Assembly (NCBI GenBank): GCA_030407315.1
Contig: JALQPE010002385.1
Coordinates: forward strand, 42,499 to 106,498
Direction: 5' to 3'
From: Asparagopsis taxiformis
Taxonomy: Eukaryota; Rhodophyta; Florideophyceae; Bonnemaisoniales; Bonnemaisoniaceae
Length of the DNA stretch: 64,000 bases
Under the pieces are notes generated by a model, which ran no database searches, was not told where the DNA came from, and saw only the letters and a list, made by a program, of their open reading frames with translations. The first letter of the stretch is position 1. Each line of letters starts with the position of its first letter. Both the position numbers and the translations under genes were made by a program. Of the stretch, positions 19,515-30,734 are shown in pieces.

Positions 19515-21627
19515 TCAAACAGTAGAAATGTTGGCTGAGAAGAGGGTGGACAGCAATTTTCTCGAGCAGGTGGTTGCCACGCTAACTATTTTAGTTGCTG
19601 GGGAACGGGGACGCCGGAGGTGTGTGGATGCTGCTCTGCACTGCACAGCACAGCGGGATAATGGTCGTGCGAGTGGTGGCAGTCGATGGCATTTGAAAAT
19701 GTTACAGCGCACTGTTGATGACGTTGCAGGTAAATGTTTCAACGTGGCATCACAGAAATGGTTATCATAGTTGTATGATTGCAGATGCACTGTCATTGCG
19801 GCCGGCGGCTGACGGCGGCGTGCCAATTGGCCAATCAAATGTTGCGAATCAGCTTGAATCTCGCCGAGCCGCCGCGATGCTCCTACGACATTCGGCTGGC
19901 TGGCCACGTATTTGCAATTTTTATTTTTTCAGAAAGCTTTTCTGCTCAACCTGGCGACGCTAGCCAATCAAATTTCTCGATGCTTTTCGAAATCAGTTTA
20001 TTTTCGCTTTATATTGACACGAGCTCAGCAGTTTCCAATAGCGCAAGTCAATCAAGTTTGCGCTCGCTGAAGGGCGTGCGGACGCATGATGCGATGCGCC
20101 TTCGGCCGCGCTCGGAGCGGCTCTGGAAGCAGTGGTCTTGGTTGGTGCACTTGAAAGATTTGCTTGTTCAACACTCGCCAGTTAGCTGGCAGTTGACATT
20201 CACAAACACAACTGCATCCAATGCAGTGCATCACAACGCGTCGCTAGGGTTTGTACGGCCCGTGTGGCCGCCCATGCGGATTGGCAATTGTAATTGCAAT
20301 TACATTGCTTCTCCAAATACACTGCATTTCAAATTCAACAGCAATTGGTAACATGCACGTCACACACGTGCACACAACTTACAATTTGCAATCATTCACT
20401 CGTTCATTACACCACCTTGTTTCTTCCCGTCTCGCCTCGTCCCAGCACAAATGCGTTCCGTTTTGTGATGTGCAGCAGCCATAACCGTTGCTCGACCACG
20501 CTCAAAGCGTTAATGGCAGTGGTAGATACAACTGGGCATATAAAGCATTGGTCCCATCAATGCACGTTAATATGTCTACGCGGTCAACCAAAAGCTTTCA
20601 GGAAACCAGGAAGAGGCAGTTGATTCGTAAATTGCTCTTCCTGTGTTGTAGACACAGGCAGGACATGAATTCAGTTTGTAAAGTTCGACGAGTTGGCGCA
20701 AGCAATTGATCGGGACTGACTGTATTGCCACTCATCATGACACAGCAATAACGGAACAGTATCGCAAATCGCGCCCGCCGGCGTCTCTCTCCCGCGTGCA
20801 CCAGTGATGACAAATCGCTTCATCACACAGCAATGCACGTCTATTCATGCTTCCACTAGCAGAGGCGACAAAACATTGTGTCGTGATATACATGATCGTA
20901 GACTCCAGACTGTCTGTCCGTGTCAGTGACAATATTGTGACTATGGGATAATTTTCGAGCGTCATTGATTTACGAAATATAACGTAATGACGCTCACCAG
21001 CAACCAAACTGCCAAGCATCGACGAAAATTTGTAATTCAGTTGCCAGAGTGACACGCAACTGTACAGAAGATTCAGCCATGTTGATTCGACGATCTGCAT
21101 TGCAGATATACTCGATATCTGCAAAACATCCACTCCAATCAGGCCAAAACATTAATGGCATAGAAATATCATCGGCGCGGACCAATGGCGTTGCAGAAAA
21201 TCAACTGACAACGTCATTACACAACAAGACGGATTGAGCGTGGAATTAGGTGACGTCGGTCCTTTACGGTTCCCGCAACTAGGACAGCGGACCTGGTCCG
21301 AACGGACCCGGTCCGGAGATGCCCGTGAATCGTGGCACACTGCAATTGGTAGCGCGATGGCCCACGCTAGTGATATTTTGGCCGGTGCATTTGCAATGTC
21401 TGGAGCACAATGATCGGTCAAGCGATGCAAATCGAGTCGGTCGATCTCGCCTTTGTGATATCTCCTATCGCAACGTTTCTGCGCAAAGCGAAATTCACAG
21501 TAAATTTTATTAATGTACAAAGACAGTATAGCGAAACAAGTAACATACAGATCATCCTCAAAAAGTACAAACTATGGTAATATTGTACAGCTCGGTTCAA
21601 TGTCAAAAAACACATAGTACAAAGCTT
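19515..21627. other. Intergenic region of 2.1 kb, nothing recognised
   Basis: Lies upstream of the malic enzyme gene and downstream of the RSH gene. ORFs of 60-190 codons occur on both strands but show no domain and no consistent composition. A GC-rich imperfect palindrome (CGGACCtGGTCCG and GGACCcGGTCC) lies at 21,287-21,316. Similar GGACCGGGACC/GGTCCGGTCC motifs occur at 62,630-62,667 in the right-edge LTR element, so this may be a transposon relic. Confidence 0.3.
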
Positions 21628-23553
21628 TCACGCTTCCGGCAATGCAGAGATGAAGCTCACAATGTCGTTCATCTCCAGCCGCTGCGTAAGCGGCGCAACA
21701 CTTCCATTCACAACCGCAATAGCGCCCAGACTCGCCACGCCTAGTCCGTGAGCAAGATCCAGTAGTGTCGATCCCACCGCCAGTCCATACAACTGTCCAG
21801 CGGTGGCCACGATCACACGCGACGTTTGGATCGCACTCGCCAGACACGTAATGTATCCCTTGCGCAATTGCTCGTGAATATCCTTATTCGACATACGCGG
21901 CGTTCCGCCACGCACACTTCTCAATGCACTACCCGTTTCACTGTGCGCGCCCTGGCTTCCGTCTCGCACGCGATCGACTGCAAACTTGAGATTCGTTTCC
22001 AGCACTTTGTCCTCCTCCATCTGTCGCCTCGCTTCAACGCCGTGTTTCGGACCCGTGTCGTCCCCCTCACCGCTGTTGCTCGTGTCGCATCGCTCACGTT
22101 TCTCTTTGTAGATCCAATGAGCTGCGGCGCCAAATTCGGCCACATGATGCATTTTCGCCGATCGAATCTGAATTTCCAACGGTGTCGACCCGCCCTCCGG
22201 CGGTAGCACCGTCAGATGCAAGCTGCGATAACCATTTCGTTTTGGTGAGGCAATGTAGTCCTTTGCGCGACTCTCAAACGTTTCATAATTACGTTTGATC
22301 ACATCCGAAACCGCATAGCATGCAGCCTCCTCGGATGCCGCGTCGGGCGTCTTCGGCTCCACGACAATTCGTAGCGCAAGCAGGTCGTAAATCTCGTAGA
22401 TCTTTTTCCCCGACCTTTGCATCTTCCTGTACACCGAATAAAGCCCTTTCACACGCCCTTTGATTTCCACAGACTTGACCTTGGCGCGCACCTCCGGTGC
22501 ACTCGACAGCACTTTCTCCAAAAATTCTTTCGAGTTACGAAGAGTGCTCCGACATTCACGTCGTCGCTCACCGACGAGCAGTCGCGTCCTATGGAACGAC
22601 TCTGGCTGCAGATACATAAACGCCAGCTCCTCAAGCTCGCCCTGGATATGCCAAATACCCAACTGATTCGCGAGCGGCGCGTACAAATACATGGTACGTC
22701 GCGCCAGAGCAATCTTCGCCGCATGGTCCGGCAACGCGTCAACGGTACGGATGGCCAGCACAGCACTCGCAAGCTCAAGGTTCAGAGCGCGTTGTTCCTC
22801 CATGGCTCCGACGAGAATGAGCTCACGCAGATTGGAGAACGACATGCGCGTAAACGAGGCATCCGAGCTCAGTGTGATACTTTGCGTGACGGTGCGGTGG
22901 TACTCGAGAATTTGCAAAACGCCAGCGCCGACCAGTCGCTCGACTTGCGTCGGCGAACAGCCGGTGCGGCCAACGATGCCGTTCAAAATGGCGGCGCAGA
23001 CAATATCACATTCCATCTGCAAATCTGCAACGATCTGCGCAATGGAGATGTTCTCCGACAGTTTTCGACGGTCCTCTGCCGATTGGGACATGGCGCCCTG
23101 CGCGAGCTCGATTGCTCTGAGGACCTTATTGCGCGTGACGGGGCCGAGGTAATATACACGCGAGTCGAGGCTGGAGATGGATTCGGCAACGTCTGTAGGG
23201 ATGTTACAATAAGACGGAGGGGTGATGTACAACCATGACGAGGGAGAGCGGTTGAAGAGGGTGGTGGCGGCGAGTGTTGGGCGCTGAAGTTCTGGCGGTT
23301 TTGTTGATGAGGGGCGGGAGGACGGGTTTTGAGCGGTGGCATGGTGTTCTCGAAGCCATTCGGCGGGTGATGGCGGGAGAGCGTCGGAAGGATTGGCGAG
23401 TGACTCGTCGTGCACGCGAGCGCGGCGGGCGGCACTAATGCGCATGCATGGCGTTTGTTTCGGATTGGAATTCTTGGGCGGCGACGGAAGCGCGGCAGGA
23501 AGCACAACGGGAAAGGGAGCTTGAGAAATGAAGGCTGGTGGGGGCATATGCAT
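21628..23553 (-). CDS. RSH: RelA/SpoT homologue, synthetase-type
   Basis: 641-aa (p)ppGpp synthetase homologue. The N-terminal ~85 residues are Pro/Ser/Ala-rich and may be a plastid transit peptide. The pseudo-hydrolase region (about 100-300) keeps the helical framework (LYAPLANQLGIWHIQGELEELAF) but lacks the HD dyad: the usual LLHDVVEDT is AILNGIVGRT and the upstream histidine is absent. The synthetase domain is well conserved, with KGRVKGLYSVYRKM, ASPKRNGYRSLHLTVL (about 440) and LEIQIRS (about 462) followed by AEFGAAAHWIYKE. A TGS-like segment (564-634) ends the protein; no ACT domain follows. The start at 23,553 is preferred over 23,805 because of a TATA-like box about 60 bp upstream. Confidence 0.85.
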   Translation of the reverse strand: MHMPPPAFISQAPFPVVLPAALPSPPKNSNPKQTPCMRISAARRARVHDESLANPSDALPPSPAEWLREHHATAQNPSSRPSSTKPPELQRPTLAATTLFNRSPSSWLYITPPSYCNIPTDVAESISSLDSRVYYLGPVTRNKVLRAIELAQGAMSQSAEDRRKLSENISIAQIVADLQMECDIVCAAILNGIVGRTGCSPTQVERLVGAGVLQILEYHRTVTQSITLSSDASFTRMSFSNLRELILVGAMEEQRALNLELASAVLAIRTVDALPDHAAKIALARRTMYLYAPLANQLGIWHIQGELEELAFMYLQPESFHRTRLLVGERRRECRSTLRNSKEFLEKVLSSAPEVRAKVKSVEIKGRVKGLYSVYRKMQRSGKKIYEIYDLLALRIVVEPKTPDAASEEAACYAVSDVIKRNYETFESRAKDYIASPKRNGYRSLHLTVLPPEGGSTPLEIQIRSAKMHHVAEFGAAAHWIYKEKRERCDTSNSGEGDDTGPKHGVEARRQMEEDKVLETNLKFAVDRVRDGSQGAHSETGSALRSVRGGTPRMSNKDIHEQLRKGYITCLASAIQTSRVIVATAGQLYGLAVGSTLLDLAHGLGVASLGAIAVVNGSVAPLTQRLEMNDIVSFISALPEA

Positions 23554-23610
23554 ATCGAATGACGGATGGTGGAGTTGATGGCAGCAGCGTGTAACAAGAG
23601 CAAGTGGCAA

Positions 23611-23625
23611 CTTATAAGTATAAGC
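23611..23625 (-). promoter_or_regulatory. TATA-like box of the RSH gene
   Basis: On the minus strand this reads TTATACTTATAAG, about 58-70 bp before the ATG at 23,553. It lies within the longer open frame, which argues against the upstream start at 23,805. Confidence 0.4.
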
Positions 23626-25401
23626 GCAATTTGATGCAGTGCTGGCGCGCTGGTGATGCACGCACCACAATTGAAAAAAGGCCAATATGGAAACAGCAGT
23701 GCCAGCGCTGGTCCGCAGGGCAGGACCGGTGGAAGCATAGCGTCCAAATATCAACAGTCCGGTGGGGGTTGCCGTTCCACTTGTCTCTTTATCATTTATT
23801 CGCACATGAATATTCTACCTTTTGATTTGCGCCCATATGGTCCCCGAATGGGCCTTATTCAACGGTTGCGTAACGTGAGTTCATCTTCCAGCTCAGCACG
23901 TGTCAAACATTTGGGTATGATACGATTTCAGCGGGAATGCCAACAATTTTGTTGACACACGCATGTCACAATTTCTGCGCCTCTTCCACTTACACACGTT
24001 TGTTTAGCAGCCGTAATAAATAACGTTCACAAATTCCAGCGACGCATTGTGTTGCATCCACCATGCCCATAAGGAAAACACGACAGTGCACGTGTTACTG
24101 ATGCTTCCAGATCACCAACCTCATCCTAGTTACAGCGTTGAACAATTTTAGTTTGATCATATTTCACAGTTTGGCATCCTGTCCTTCTTCCTTTTCTATT
24201 TCTCACTTGTTCATCGCCGCGAGAAAATTAATTGTACAGCTTCCAAGCGCGGAAATCATTACCGACATCTACAGTGCCACTTCGCTGACTCTGCTAGTGC
24301 TGTAAAGCTGACAGGCTCTCCACCAGCAGAGCTTAGCACTGGCCGTCTCATCAGTCTTACAATGGAGAGAAAGATAAAGAGAGAGTGCAACCAATAAATA
24401 GAGTCACGGCAATCTCATCCAGGAACTCAGCATTATCCTCAACCCCGGGAGAATAGAGCTCAAAGTCAGTCATTGAATTTGGACCCAATTCCTTCTGATT
24501 ATTGCTAAGAAAAAGACGAGAAACTAAATTTCTGATCAAAATGAATTATTTTGTATTTTAATATTAGATTGTAACATCGGGATTCCAATGCAACATTGTC
24601 ATAACAACACGTGTGACACTCACTGCGTCCTGACTACCGGCATGTGGATATTGCTAGTGACTATCGGACATGCCTCATATGAGGCCATTTTTTACCACCG
24701 TAGTTTAAATTGAAAAAATAAACGATCAGTTCCAATTTGCCACTAGAAGACTCGCCGGCGAGATTGATGATGTGACAGGGCAGAGTGAATGCTGAAATTT
24801 TAATCCTCACGTCAGCAAACCACGTCAACTTGATTGCAATCCCGAAATCACAAAAAATGGTGAAACCACTTGATTAGAGGAAATTGGATAACCTCGAAAT
24901 GTACAGTTTTTCGGTATTGCGTGGCTCAGCGATCAAGTCAGCACCACCATTAATAGATAAAGCATCCAAGGGAACACACAAAACTAATTTTTACGCGATA
25001 CAATCTCACGAATTATTCTAGTCTTGACTGGAGAATGTTGAAATAGTTTCCGAAATATGAACGTCACACAGTGTGCTGTACGCCACACAGTCGTAACATT
25101 AGTCAGCCGTAGACATATGTCTCTTCGCATTGAAACCTGGTCTAGATAGCCTGAGTGGGTTTCGAAAACCATTTTTCGACTGTGACTGATTGCACAATAT
25201 ATCCGTCTTCCGCTCGCCAGCGAGATATATCAATTCGTTGAAATGACACAGATGCAGAGTAAAAAGAGGGACCAAACCAGAGCGATGGTGCTAGGCCGCC
25301 ACACTCAGAACATTGTTTTCGTTTCTCGTTGCAGAGCTGCGGGCACATCGCCCCCACTAAGTATGTACTTCTTGACTGCAGCATAGAAAAAGTACACTAA
25401 C
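23626..25401. other. AT-rich intergenic region at the gene-island border
   Basis: No coding region recognised. The GC content falls compared with the gene island and only ORFs of 60-100 codons are present. It probably includes the unresolved left end of the decayed Harbinger element that follows. Confidence 0.35.
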
Positions 25402-26460
25402 ATGATGCCCAAAATAGAGCGACGATCAATCATTTTCGACTCAATGTTCGATTTAAGTTTACTTGATGACTACGAGAGTGTGCGCCGCTTCCGATTCCTC
25501 AAACATGACATTGAGAGAATTTTATCTCTATTGAATTGGTCGGGGGGGGGGGCAGATTATGACAAAAAGGAGAGGCTATTGAACTACTAGTGAAGATGCG
25601 TTCTGTATAATTTCATGACGGTTAAGCATTCCGTGTGTTTGGAAAGATCTCGAAAGAGAGTTTTATCAGTCAGCGTCGTCGTTATGTGAAATATTCTATG
25701 AGGCTATTGAGAAGCTCTATGTTTCTTTTAGGGACGTTATAGAGGATTTCAAAGCTGCGTTTTTGAGAGAGAGAGAGAGCTGAGAAGTATGCTGCTAGGG
25801 TTTTCCATCTGGTGCCCCACTGGATAGTTGTGTTGGGTTTGTTGACGGTAAAAGTTTGTTTATCTCTAGACCAAGAGGGGTAATGCAGCGTGAGGCATAC
25901 AATGGACATAAAAAGGGACATTGTGTGAAATTTCAGGCCTTGTCATTACCTGATGGGCCTGGTTTTCATCTCAGCGGTCCCATAGAAGGCCATAGACATG
26001 ACATGGAATGACTATGTTCAGAGATTCCTGTCTTGGCGAGAGTCTTGAACAACATTTGAATATCGAAGGTGGGCAGTATTATGTGATTGAAGACTATGCA
26101 TATATGTTACGCCCTTATATGATGGTTGGATACAAAGGAGCAGGTCTTACAGAACAACAGAATATGTTAAACAAGCAAATGTCGAAAGCACGGGTGTCTG
26201 TGGAATGGACTTTTAAGGAGATCAAAAAATACTTCAATCATCTAGACTTCTCTCGTAAGATAGTTGTTGGAAGGGTCTTGTGGGAATCCTATTCTGGGCG
26301 TGCACTTTACTCCTTAACTTTCGAAAATGTCCATATGGAACACAGACCAGCAGGTATTTCGACTGTGAACCTCCGTCACTGGAAGAGTACATTAAATCAG
26401 TTACTGTACAAACCACATCAAGTGATAGCGCTACGCAGACCTGATAATATTAGCATATGG
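25402..26460 (+). pseudogene. Harbinger-type DDE transposase, decayed
   Basis: Two fragments in different frames. The first (25,402-25,590) carries the helical N-terminus, RRFRFLKHDIERILSLL, ending beside a run of nine G residues. The second (from 26,008) carries GESLEQHLNIEGGQYYVIED, DYAYMLRPYMMVGYKG and VSVEWTFKEIKKYF, the end of a DDE_4 catalytic core with the last acidic residue in EWTFKEIKKYF. The intervening 400 bp are full of stops, so the first catalytic Asp is lost. After about 26,460 the open frame is only antisense to the partner ORF. The arrangement with a convergent Myb/SANT coiled-coil ORF is typical of PIF/Harbinger elements. Confidence 0.65.
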
Positions 26461-26900
26461 TGTAAGATAGTGTTGTCCATCTTCTCCATGAAGAACTTCA
26501 TGATTGTCATCATTGCTGTTGTCATCTTCTCCTGCGACTGCAACATTTTATGCTGCGCCTGCGTCTGCCTCTGTCTTTCTCTCTCATTAATATCTTCCTT
26601 CAACTCATCCAACCTGATTTTCTTCTCATCTACATTGATACTCCTTTCGTCCATTTCTAGTTTACTTTTCTCAACATCCTTGCTCAGCTCATGTTTTTCG
26701 ATATCCATTTCCAACATCCGCTGATCACGCTCTTCAGCCCTCTTTTCTCTCGCTTCGCGGTTCATCGCTGCATTCCCTGGAGCAATTACAGCTCTATGAT
26801 TTAGATCAGTAGGGCTAGATCTCCCACTACACTTGAAAGGAGATCCAGAATCGGTCACCTCTGGCACTTCTTCTCTTACCGCCTGGCGGTCCTCTCATAC
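26418..26900 (-). pseudogene. Harbinger Myb/SANT partner, C-terminal half
   Basis: The minus-strand frame encodes a Glu/Lys/Arg-rich coiled coil (REKRAEERDQRMLEMDIEKH and DEKKIRLDELKEDINERERQ) ending next to the transposase 3' end. It is open upstream to about 26,900, where an inserted element begins. The N-terminal Myb/SANT half lies at 36.6-37.16 kb in the same orientation, so the gene is split by about 9.7 kb of inserted DNA. Confidence 0.55.
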
Positions 26901-27024
26901 TGAGCTGTGTCGCCTCCCTAATGGGTACCCACTCAAGGGACGTGCCAATCACATGGCACCAGCCAATTGGGCGTGTTTCCTGTAATTGGGACAAGCCCAG
27001 GGCTGTAAATACCCCACTCGGGCC

Positions 27025-27430
27025 TATTGTAGTAGGTAGAAAATCCGAAAAGCGGCAAAACCACCCTAAAGGTGTCCCGAGCCTCGGTAGTGTGGTAGAG
27101 CAAGCGAATCTTGCGTCAACGGCCAATGGCGAGTATACCACGAAAGGTCTTCCGGTAATGCCGGGTGAAGGCTGGGGGTGCTCACGCACGAAGTGCGTAT
27201 TGATGGAGCGAAAGACGTAACCCGTCGAGCTGTATAGCTAAAGCTAATTCGTCCTGGAAGGATAGAAAAGAGCAATGCAAACACTGTTCAGTGGAGTCGT
27301 AAATTCCACGTGAGTTTACGTTACCTCTAAAAGGTTAAACACTCTGGCTAATCCAGAGGCGTTTTATACTAGTCTAAGTTACTGTAAACAGTTAGGGTAG
27401 GTAGACAGTTAGGAATAAATATCCTTATGT
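27025..27430 (+). repeat. Left arm of a long inverted repeat
   Basis: About 400 bp that align, with gaps, to the reverse complement of 36,120-36,535. Landmarks shared in the same order are AGGTAGAAAATCCG, GCGGCAAAACCACC, GCCTCGGTAG, GTCGTAA-TTCCAC-TGAGTTTACGTTAC, GGCTAATCCAG and TTAGGAATAAATATCC. Outside this arm about 125 bp (26,900-27,024) do not align. The pair delimits an element that is interrupted by the copia retrotransposon. Confidence 0.7.
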
Positions 27431-27794
27431 GCACCAATCAGATCCCTGATTATGGCGACTGCGGGAGCCCGCGAGATCACCGACTGTTAGTATTACAGTG
27501 TAAAGTTAGCTGAGTCAGCTTAGTTAAAATTTGCCCCTTGTGGGGTCTTTAGTTGTCCCAATGGGTCCCTTTCTGTCACTAGTCCGAGTTACAGCGAGGC
27601 TGTTTCCATTGATTATTCCCGAACCGGGGTCGTCCAATAGGATGTCGACACGACCCCACCAGGGCAGACTACGCCGTGGTATGACACCTATCAGCCCCGG
27701 CCAAGACCCCAAAAGAGGCAAATTATAGCTTCAAGCTGATCAGCCGAACATTACAATGTAAGCCTAACTGGCAATGACCTCGCTGGTAGGCGAG
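27431..27794. other. Interior of the inverted-repeat element, left part
   Basis: Non-coding sequence between the left arm and the copia 5' LTR. It ends in GCGAG, the first copy of the copia target duplication. No protein similarity is visible. Confidence 0.4.
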
Positions 27795-27872
27795 TGTTCG
27801 TAGGCTACACTTGTTTGTAGGCTACACTATGTAGCCCACACTATTCAATCTACATAAAAGGTAGGCTACAAT
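27795..27872 (+). repeat. copia 5' LTR, first 78 bp
   Basis: Matches 35,717-35,794 of the 3' LTR with a single T/C difference. It is separated from the rest of the LTR by the inserted transposon. Its last three bases, AAT, are the duplicated target. Confidence 0.92.
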
Positions 27873-28117
27873 AGACCTCTTGAACAAATAATGGCTTTTA
27901 AAGTAAATATTTAGAAAACGACTATATAATATGTTCATTTCAAAAAATCCTAGAAAATTGATCTAAAACATAACACTTGAATAATTGCAGATTGAATCAT
28001 CACAGATCGACCATTTGATCAAAGATCGATATATTTCCTAATTGCCAAGCGTGAAACTAGATGACCACGACTATTCCAAACACAGGCTTTCTTCATAGTA
28101 GTTGCAATCCAATAGAG

Positions 28118-28124
28118 TATAAAA
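28118..28124 (+). promoter_or_regulatory. TATA box of the inserted transposase gene
   Basis: TATAAAA, about 80 bp before the transposase ATG at 28,206 and inside the inserted transposon. Confidence 0.5.
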
Positions 28125-28205
28125 GTAGCAACTTACCCCAGTCCAGACCAACTCTCACCATCCAGATACCTCTACAGGCAACTCATCCACTCACAGCTCA
28201 ACAAC

Positions 28206-29456
28206 ATGTCTACCAACCCTACCCCCAACGTCAATAGGGCCCTTATCATGCTCAGTGAGGCCGCTGAGACCCACCGTAACCGCATTCAGTCGAGTGTTCC
28301 CCGTGATGACTCCTCCGATGATGAAGTGTCAGCATGTCCGCTTCTGGACTGCTACGTGTCAAAGGGAGGGCCCGATACCCTCAAAACAATGACAAATTTC
28401 ACAGAGTCTGAATTTGACTATATTTGGACACGAATGAACACCCATGTTCAGTCCACGTGGAACGTCGGGAGAGGTCGTAAGTCAAAGCATCAGCCCAAGG
28501 ATGTTCTTTTCATGACACTCACTGTGCTCAAGCATCCTTCGACGTGGCAGATGTCTGGTTTGATGTTTGATATGAAAGGGCCAACCTTCCAGAAGCTGAT
28601 CATGGGATACCTGGAAATAATTGGGCCAGAGCTGTACAAATTCACAGTGACAAGAATGAACTCCAAGTACACTATGAAGAAGGAGATGTTGGAAGGCCAG
28701 GTTTTCTCGACATTCGATTTTTGTCGATATGCGACAGATGTCACTTTTCAGCAGACTAATCGTCCATCTGGGAATATGCGTGAGGGAAAGTTATATTTCA
28801 GTGGTAAGCACAAGCTGTACGGATACAAAACCGAGGTGTCTGTCATTCCACGTGGATACGCTATTGGCTGCAGCAAGCATCGCCCTGGATCTATTTCGGA
28901 TATTGACATCTTCTATGATAACCTGGATTTTCACGAGAGTTCCGTGGCCAAAGGCAGTGATATGGCTGAACTTGATGATGATGGAGAATTGAATGACACT
29001 TACCCTAATCAATGGGGCATACTCGGTGACAAGGGATATCAGGGTGGAACAAGACACATCAGGATGATTCATCCAGTTAAGAAGCCAATTAATGGGACTC
29101 TGACTGCTGACGAGAAGGTGTTCAATGAGGAGCTGTCAAGTGACAGAATTATTGTGGAGAACTATTTTGGTCGCCTGTCAAGCTTATGGACTGTCATGTC
29201 CAACAAGTACAAGTGGAACGAAGACACGTACGATCTGGTTTTCCGTACTTGTGTGGCACTGACAAACATCCACGTCAAGTTCAACCCGCTTCGTGACAGT
29301 GACCAGTCCTTCTATAAGTCGCTGCAGAAATATCTTGTCAATACTGGAGACAACATCTCTCGTAAGAGGGCCCGCTCCCAGGAGCTCTATAGGGACAGGG
29401 TAAGGAGGAGGCTGGCGATGGAGTTTGATGACTTGCCTGAATATGATAGTATGTAG
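28206..29456 (+). CDS. DDE transposase (DDE_Tnp_4, Harbinger-like), intact
   Basis: 416-aa uninterrupted protein. An acidic N-terminal segment (DSSDDEVSACPLLDCY) precedes a helical region with FTESEFDYIWTRM. Candidate catalytic residues are Asp in YATDVTFQQ, Asp in GILGDKGYQG and Glu in RIIVENYFGRL, the spacing expected for DDE_4 enzymes. The C-terminus is basic (RKRARSQELYRDRVRRRLAM) and could contact DNA or serve as a nuclear signal. With a TATA box, intact frame and clean target duplication, the copy looks young and may be active. It lacks the Myb-like second protein most Harbingers need, so it either works alone or uses a partner from elsewhere. Confidence 0.85.
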   Translation: MSTNPTPNVNRALIMLSEAAETHRNRIQSSVPRDDSSDDEVSACPLLDCYVSKGGPDTLKTMTNFTESEFDYIWTRMNTHVQSTWNVGRGRKSKHQPKDVLFMTLTVLKHPSTWQMSGLMFDMKGPTFQKLIMGYLEIIGPELYKFTVTRMNSKYTMKKEMLEGQVFSTFDFCRYATDVTFQQTNRPSGNMREGKLYFSGKHKLYGYKTEVSVIPRGYAIGCSKHRPGSISDIDIFYDNLDFHESSVAKGSDMAELDDDGELNDTYPNQWGILGDKGYQGGTRHIRMIHPVKKPINGTLTADEKVFNEELSSDRIIVENYFGRLSSLWTVMSNKYKWNEDTYDLVFRTCVALTNIHVKFNPLRDSDQSFYKSLQKYLVNTGDNISRKRARSQELYRDRVRRRLAMEFDDLPEYDSM

Positions 29457-30064
29457 GGTTGACAATGCTCCAGACTTGATTCACCAGTAAAAATTCGATG
29501 TTTGAACCCTTTCAGGTAGGGGCAGGCTCTGAAAAAAATTGATCGTCGATTACATCCATAGTGGAAGCTGCATTCAGGAAATGACATTTAGTCGTTCATT
29601 GTACTGTTCGAAGGCTAGTAGTGTGCTGAGTAGTTTGATTGGACAAGCTTCCAGCGTGGCATTGGAGCGAACTTTGTCCCGCACACACTTTTCACCTTCC
29701 AGTACAAATCATCCTCATTACAGCAATTACCCAAGAGCAATCAACGTGGCAGGATTCGAACTGAGAAACTCAGTCAGTGCACTGTCTGATTTCAGGACGG
29801 ACTTACAGTGTAATATGTAGCTGAGTATGCCAGCAGCCTCGACCAAGGGCGGGAGGGTATTGGCAAACACCCTGTATTTTGTTAAAGAAAAGGGAATAAT
29901 TTTTGTACTGAGTAGTTTTGAAATGTTTGCGTATTTTCCTACTTGACGGGCCTTTGATTAAAATATACAAATTTTTTATTTTAGTTCGTAATCTAGGAAA
30001 TGATGAAGCAATTAGGAAATGACTCGATCTTTAAGGAAATACCCCGTATTTGAATATGAGGTCT
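29457..30064. other. 3' non-coding part of the inserted transposon
   Basis: AT-rich sequence from the transposase stop to the right inverted end GAGGTCT. It contains the short repeats TTAGGAAATGA/TAAGGAAAT near 29,990-30,045, possible subterminal transposase-binding sites. No ORF of note. Confidence 0.4.
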
Positions 30065-30067
30065 AAT

Positions 30068-30371
30068 ATGAATCAATTTGTAGGTGACACTATATTCCGT
30101 TTTTAGTCACTCAGACGGAAATTCCTACACCATGCTACCTATGTTTTGAATTCACTAGCCACCTAGGATTGTAGTTGTAGAAGCTAGAACTAGAATAAAA
30201 GGGCGACTTGCTCCGGAGCCGAGGCAAGATCAACCACCATCTTTACCATCAACAACCACCTCATCAACACGATCATCACCCAGCGCGAGTATTCGCGATA
30301 CACCGGCGTACCGTGCGCCAATCAAAACCGAACACTTGTCATTATAATTTCGGGAATCGTTTTTCCCATCA
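30068..30371 (+). repeat. copia 5' LTR, remaining 304 bp
   Basis: Appears identical to 35,795-36,098. It contains AGAATAAAAGGGCG near 30,190 as a likely core promoter and ends CCCATCA. The 78 + 304 bp of the two halves equal the 382 bp of the 3' LTR. Confidence 0.92.
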
Positions 30372-30734
30372 CATGCAAGTCCGGGGAAACTTCTTTCCCA
30401 AAATCAAAATAATCTGAAAAAAAACAAAAAAAGAAGAAAAAAGGCAAAAAAAGGAAAGAAAGAAAAAAGCCAAAAGCTCATAAAAAAGCCAAAAGAGCAA
30501 AAAAAAGAAAAAAAAAGAAAAAAAGGATTTTTACACGTGTGCAAAGGACTAATTTCACCCTGTGGTCATTATCCTATCAGATAATATCACTTTGTGGACA
30601 TTTTTCCCCTGAATTTTCAAATTCTTGTATATTGCGGTATATTTTCACTCGCTGCAAATAATCGAAAGAAAAGTAAGTTGAAAAAAAATCAAAAGAAAAA
30701 CATTTCAAAAAGGAGGTTGCTAACCTACTTACAG
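30372..30734 (+). other. copia A-rich leader with predicted 62-nt intron
   Basis: The leader starts with a 14-codon upstream ORF (ATG at 30,372), then has a purine/A-rich tract (30,415-30,530) and no further ATG. A GTAAGT donor at 30,673 and an acceptor ...TGCTAACC-TACTTACAG ending at 30,734 define a 62-nt intron with a textbook branch site. No primer-binding site that I can match to a tRNA 3' end follows the LTR; the bases CATGCAAGTCCGGGG are there instead. Confidence 0.6.

Larger units (their letters stand above)
27873..30064 (+). mobile_element. Harbinger-type DNA transposon inserted in the LTR
   Basis: 2192 bp flanked by a 3-bp duplication AAT (27,870-27,872 and 30,065-30,067). The intact 3' LTR at 35,792-35,794 supplies the empty site, so both ends are fixed to the base. 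The ends AGACCTC...GAGGTCT are inverted, with a weaker match continuing inward (AAATA). It encodes one intact transposase and no Myb/SANT partner. A 3-bp duplication agrees with the PIF/Harbinger group. Confidence 0.88.

Noticed and set aside
19779..20351. 190-codon ORF in the intergenic region
   Set aside because: No domain, composition unlike neighbouring genes, and overlapped by similar-length ORFs in other frames.
26460..26724. Continuation of the Harbinger transposase ORF
   Set aside because: The Ser/Leu-rich translation is the antisense of the coiled-coil partner ORF.
29745..29775. tRNA-like B box (GTTCGAATCC on the minus strand)
   Set aside because: No matching T-stem or A box at the right distance; it lies within the inserted transposon.
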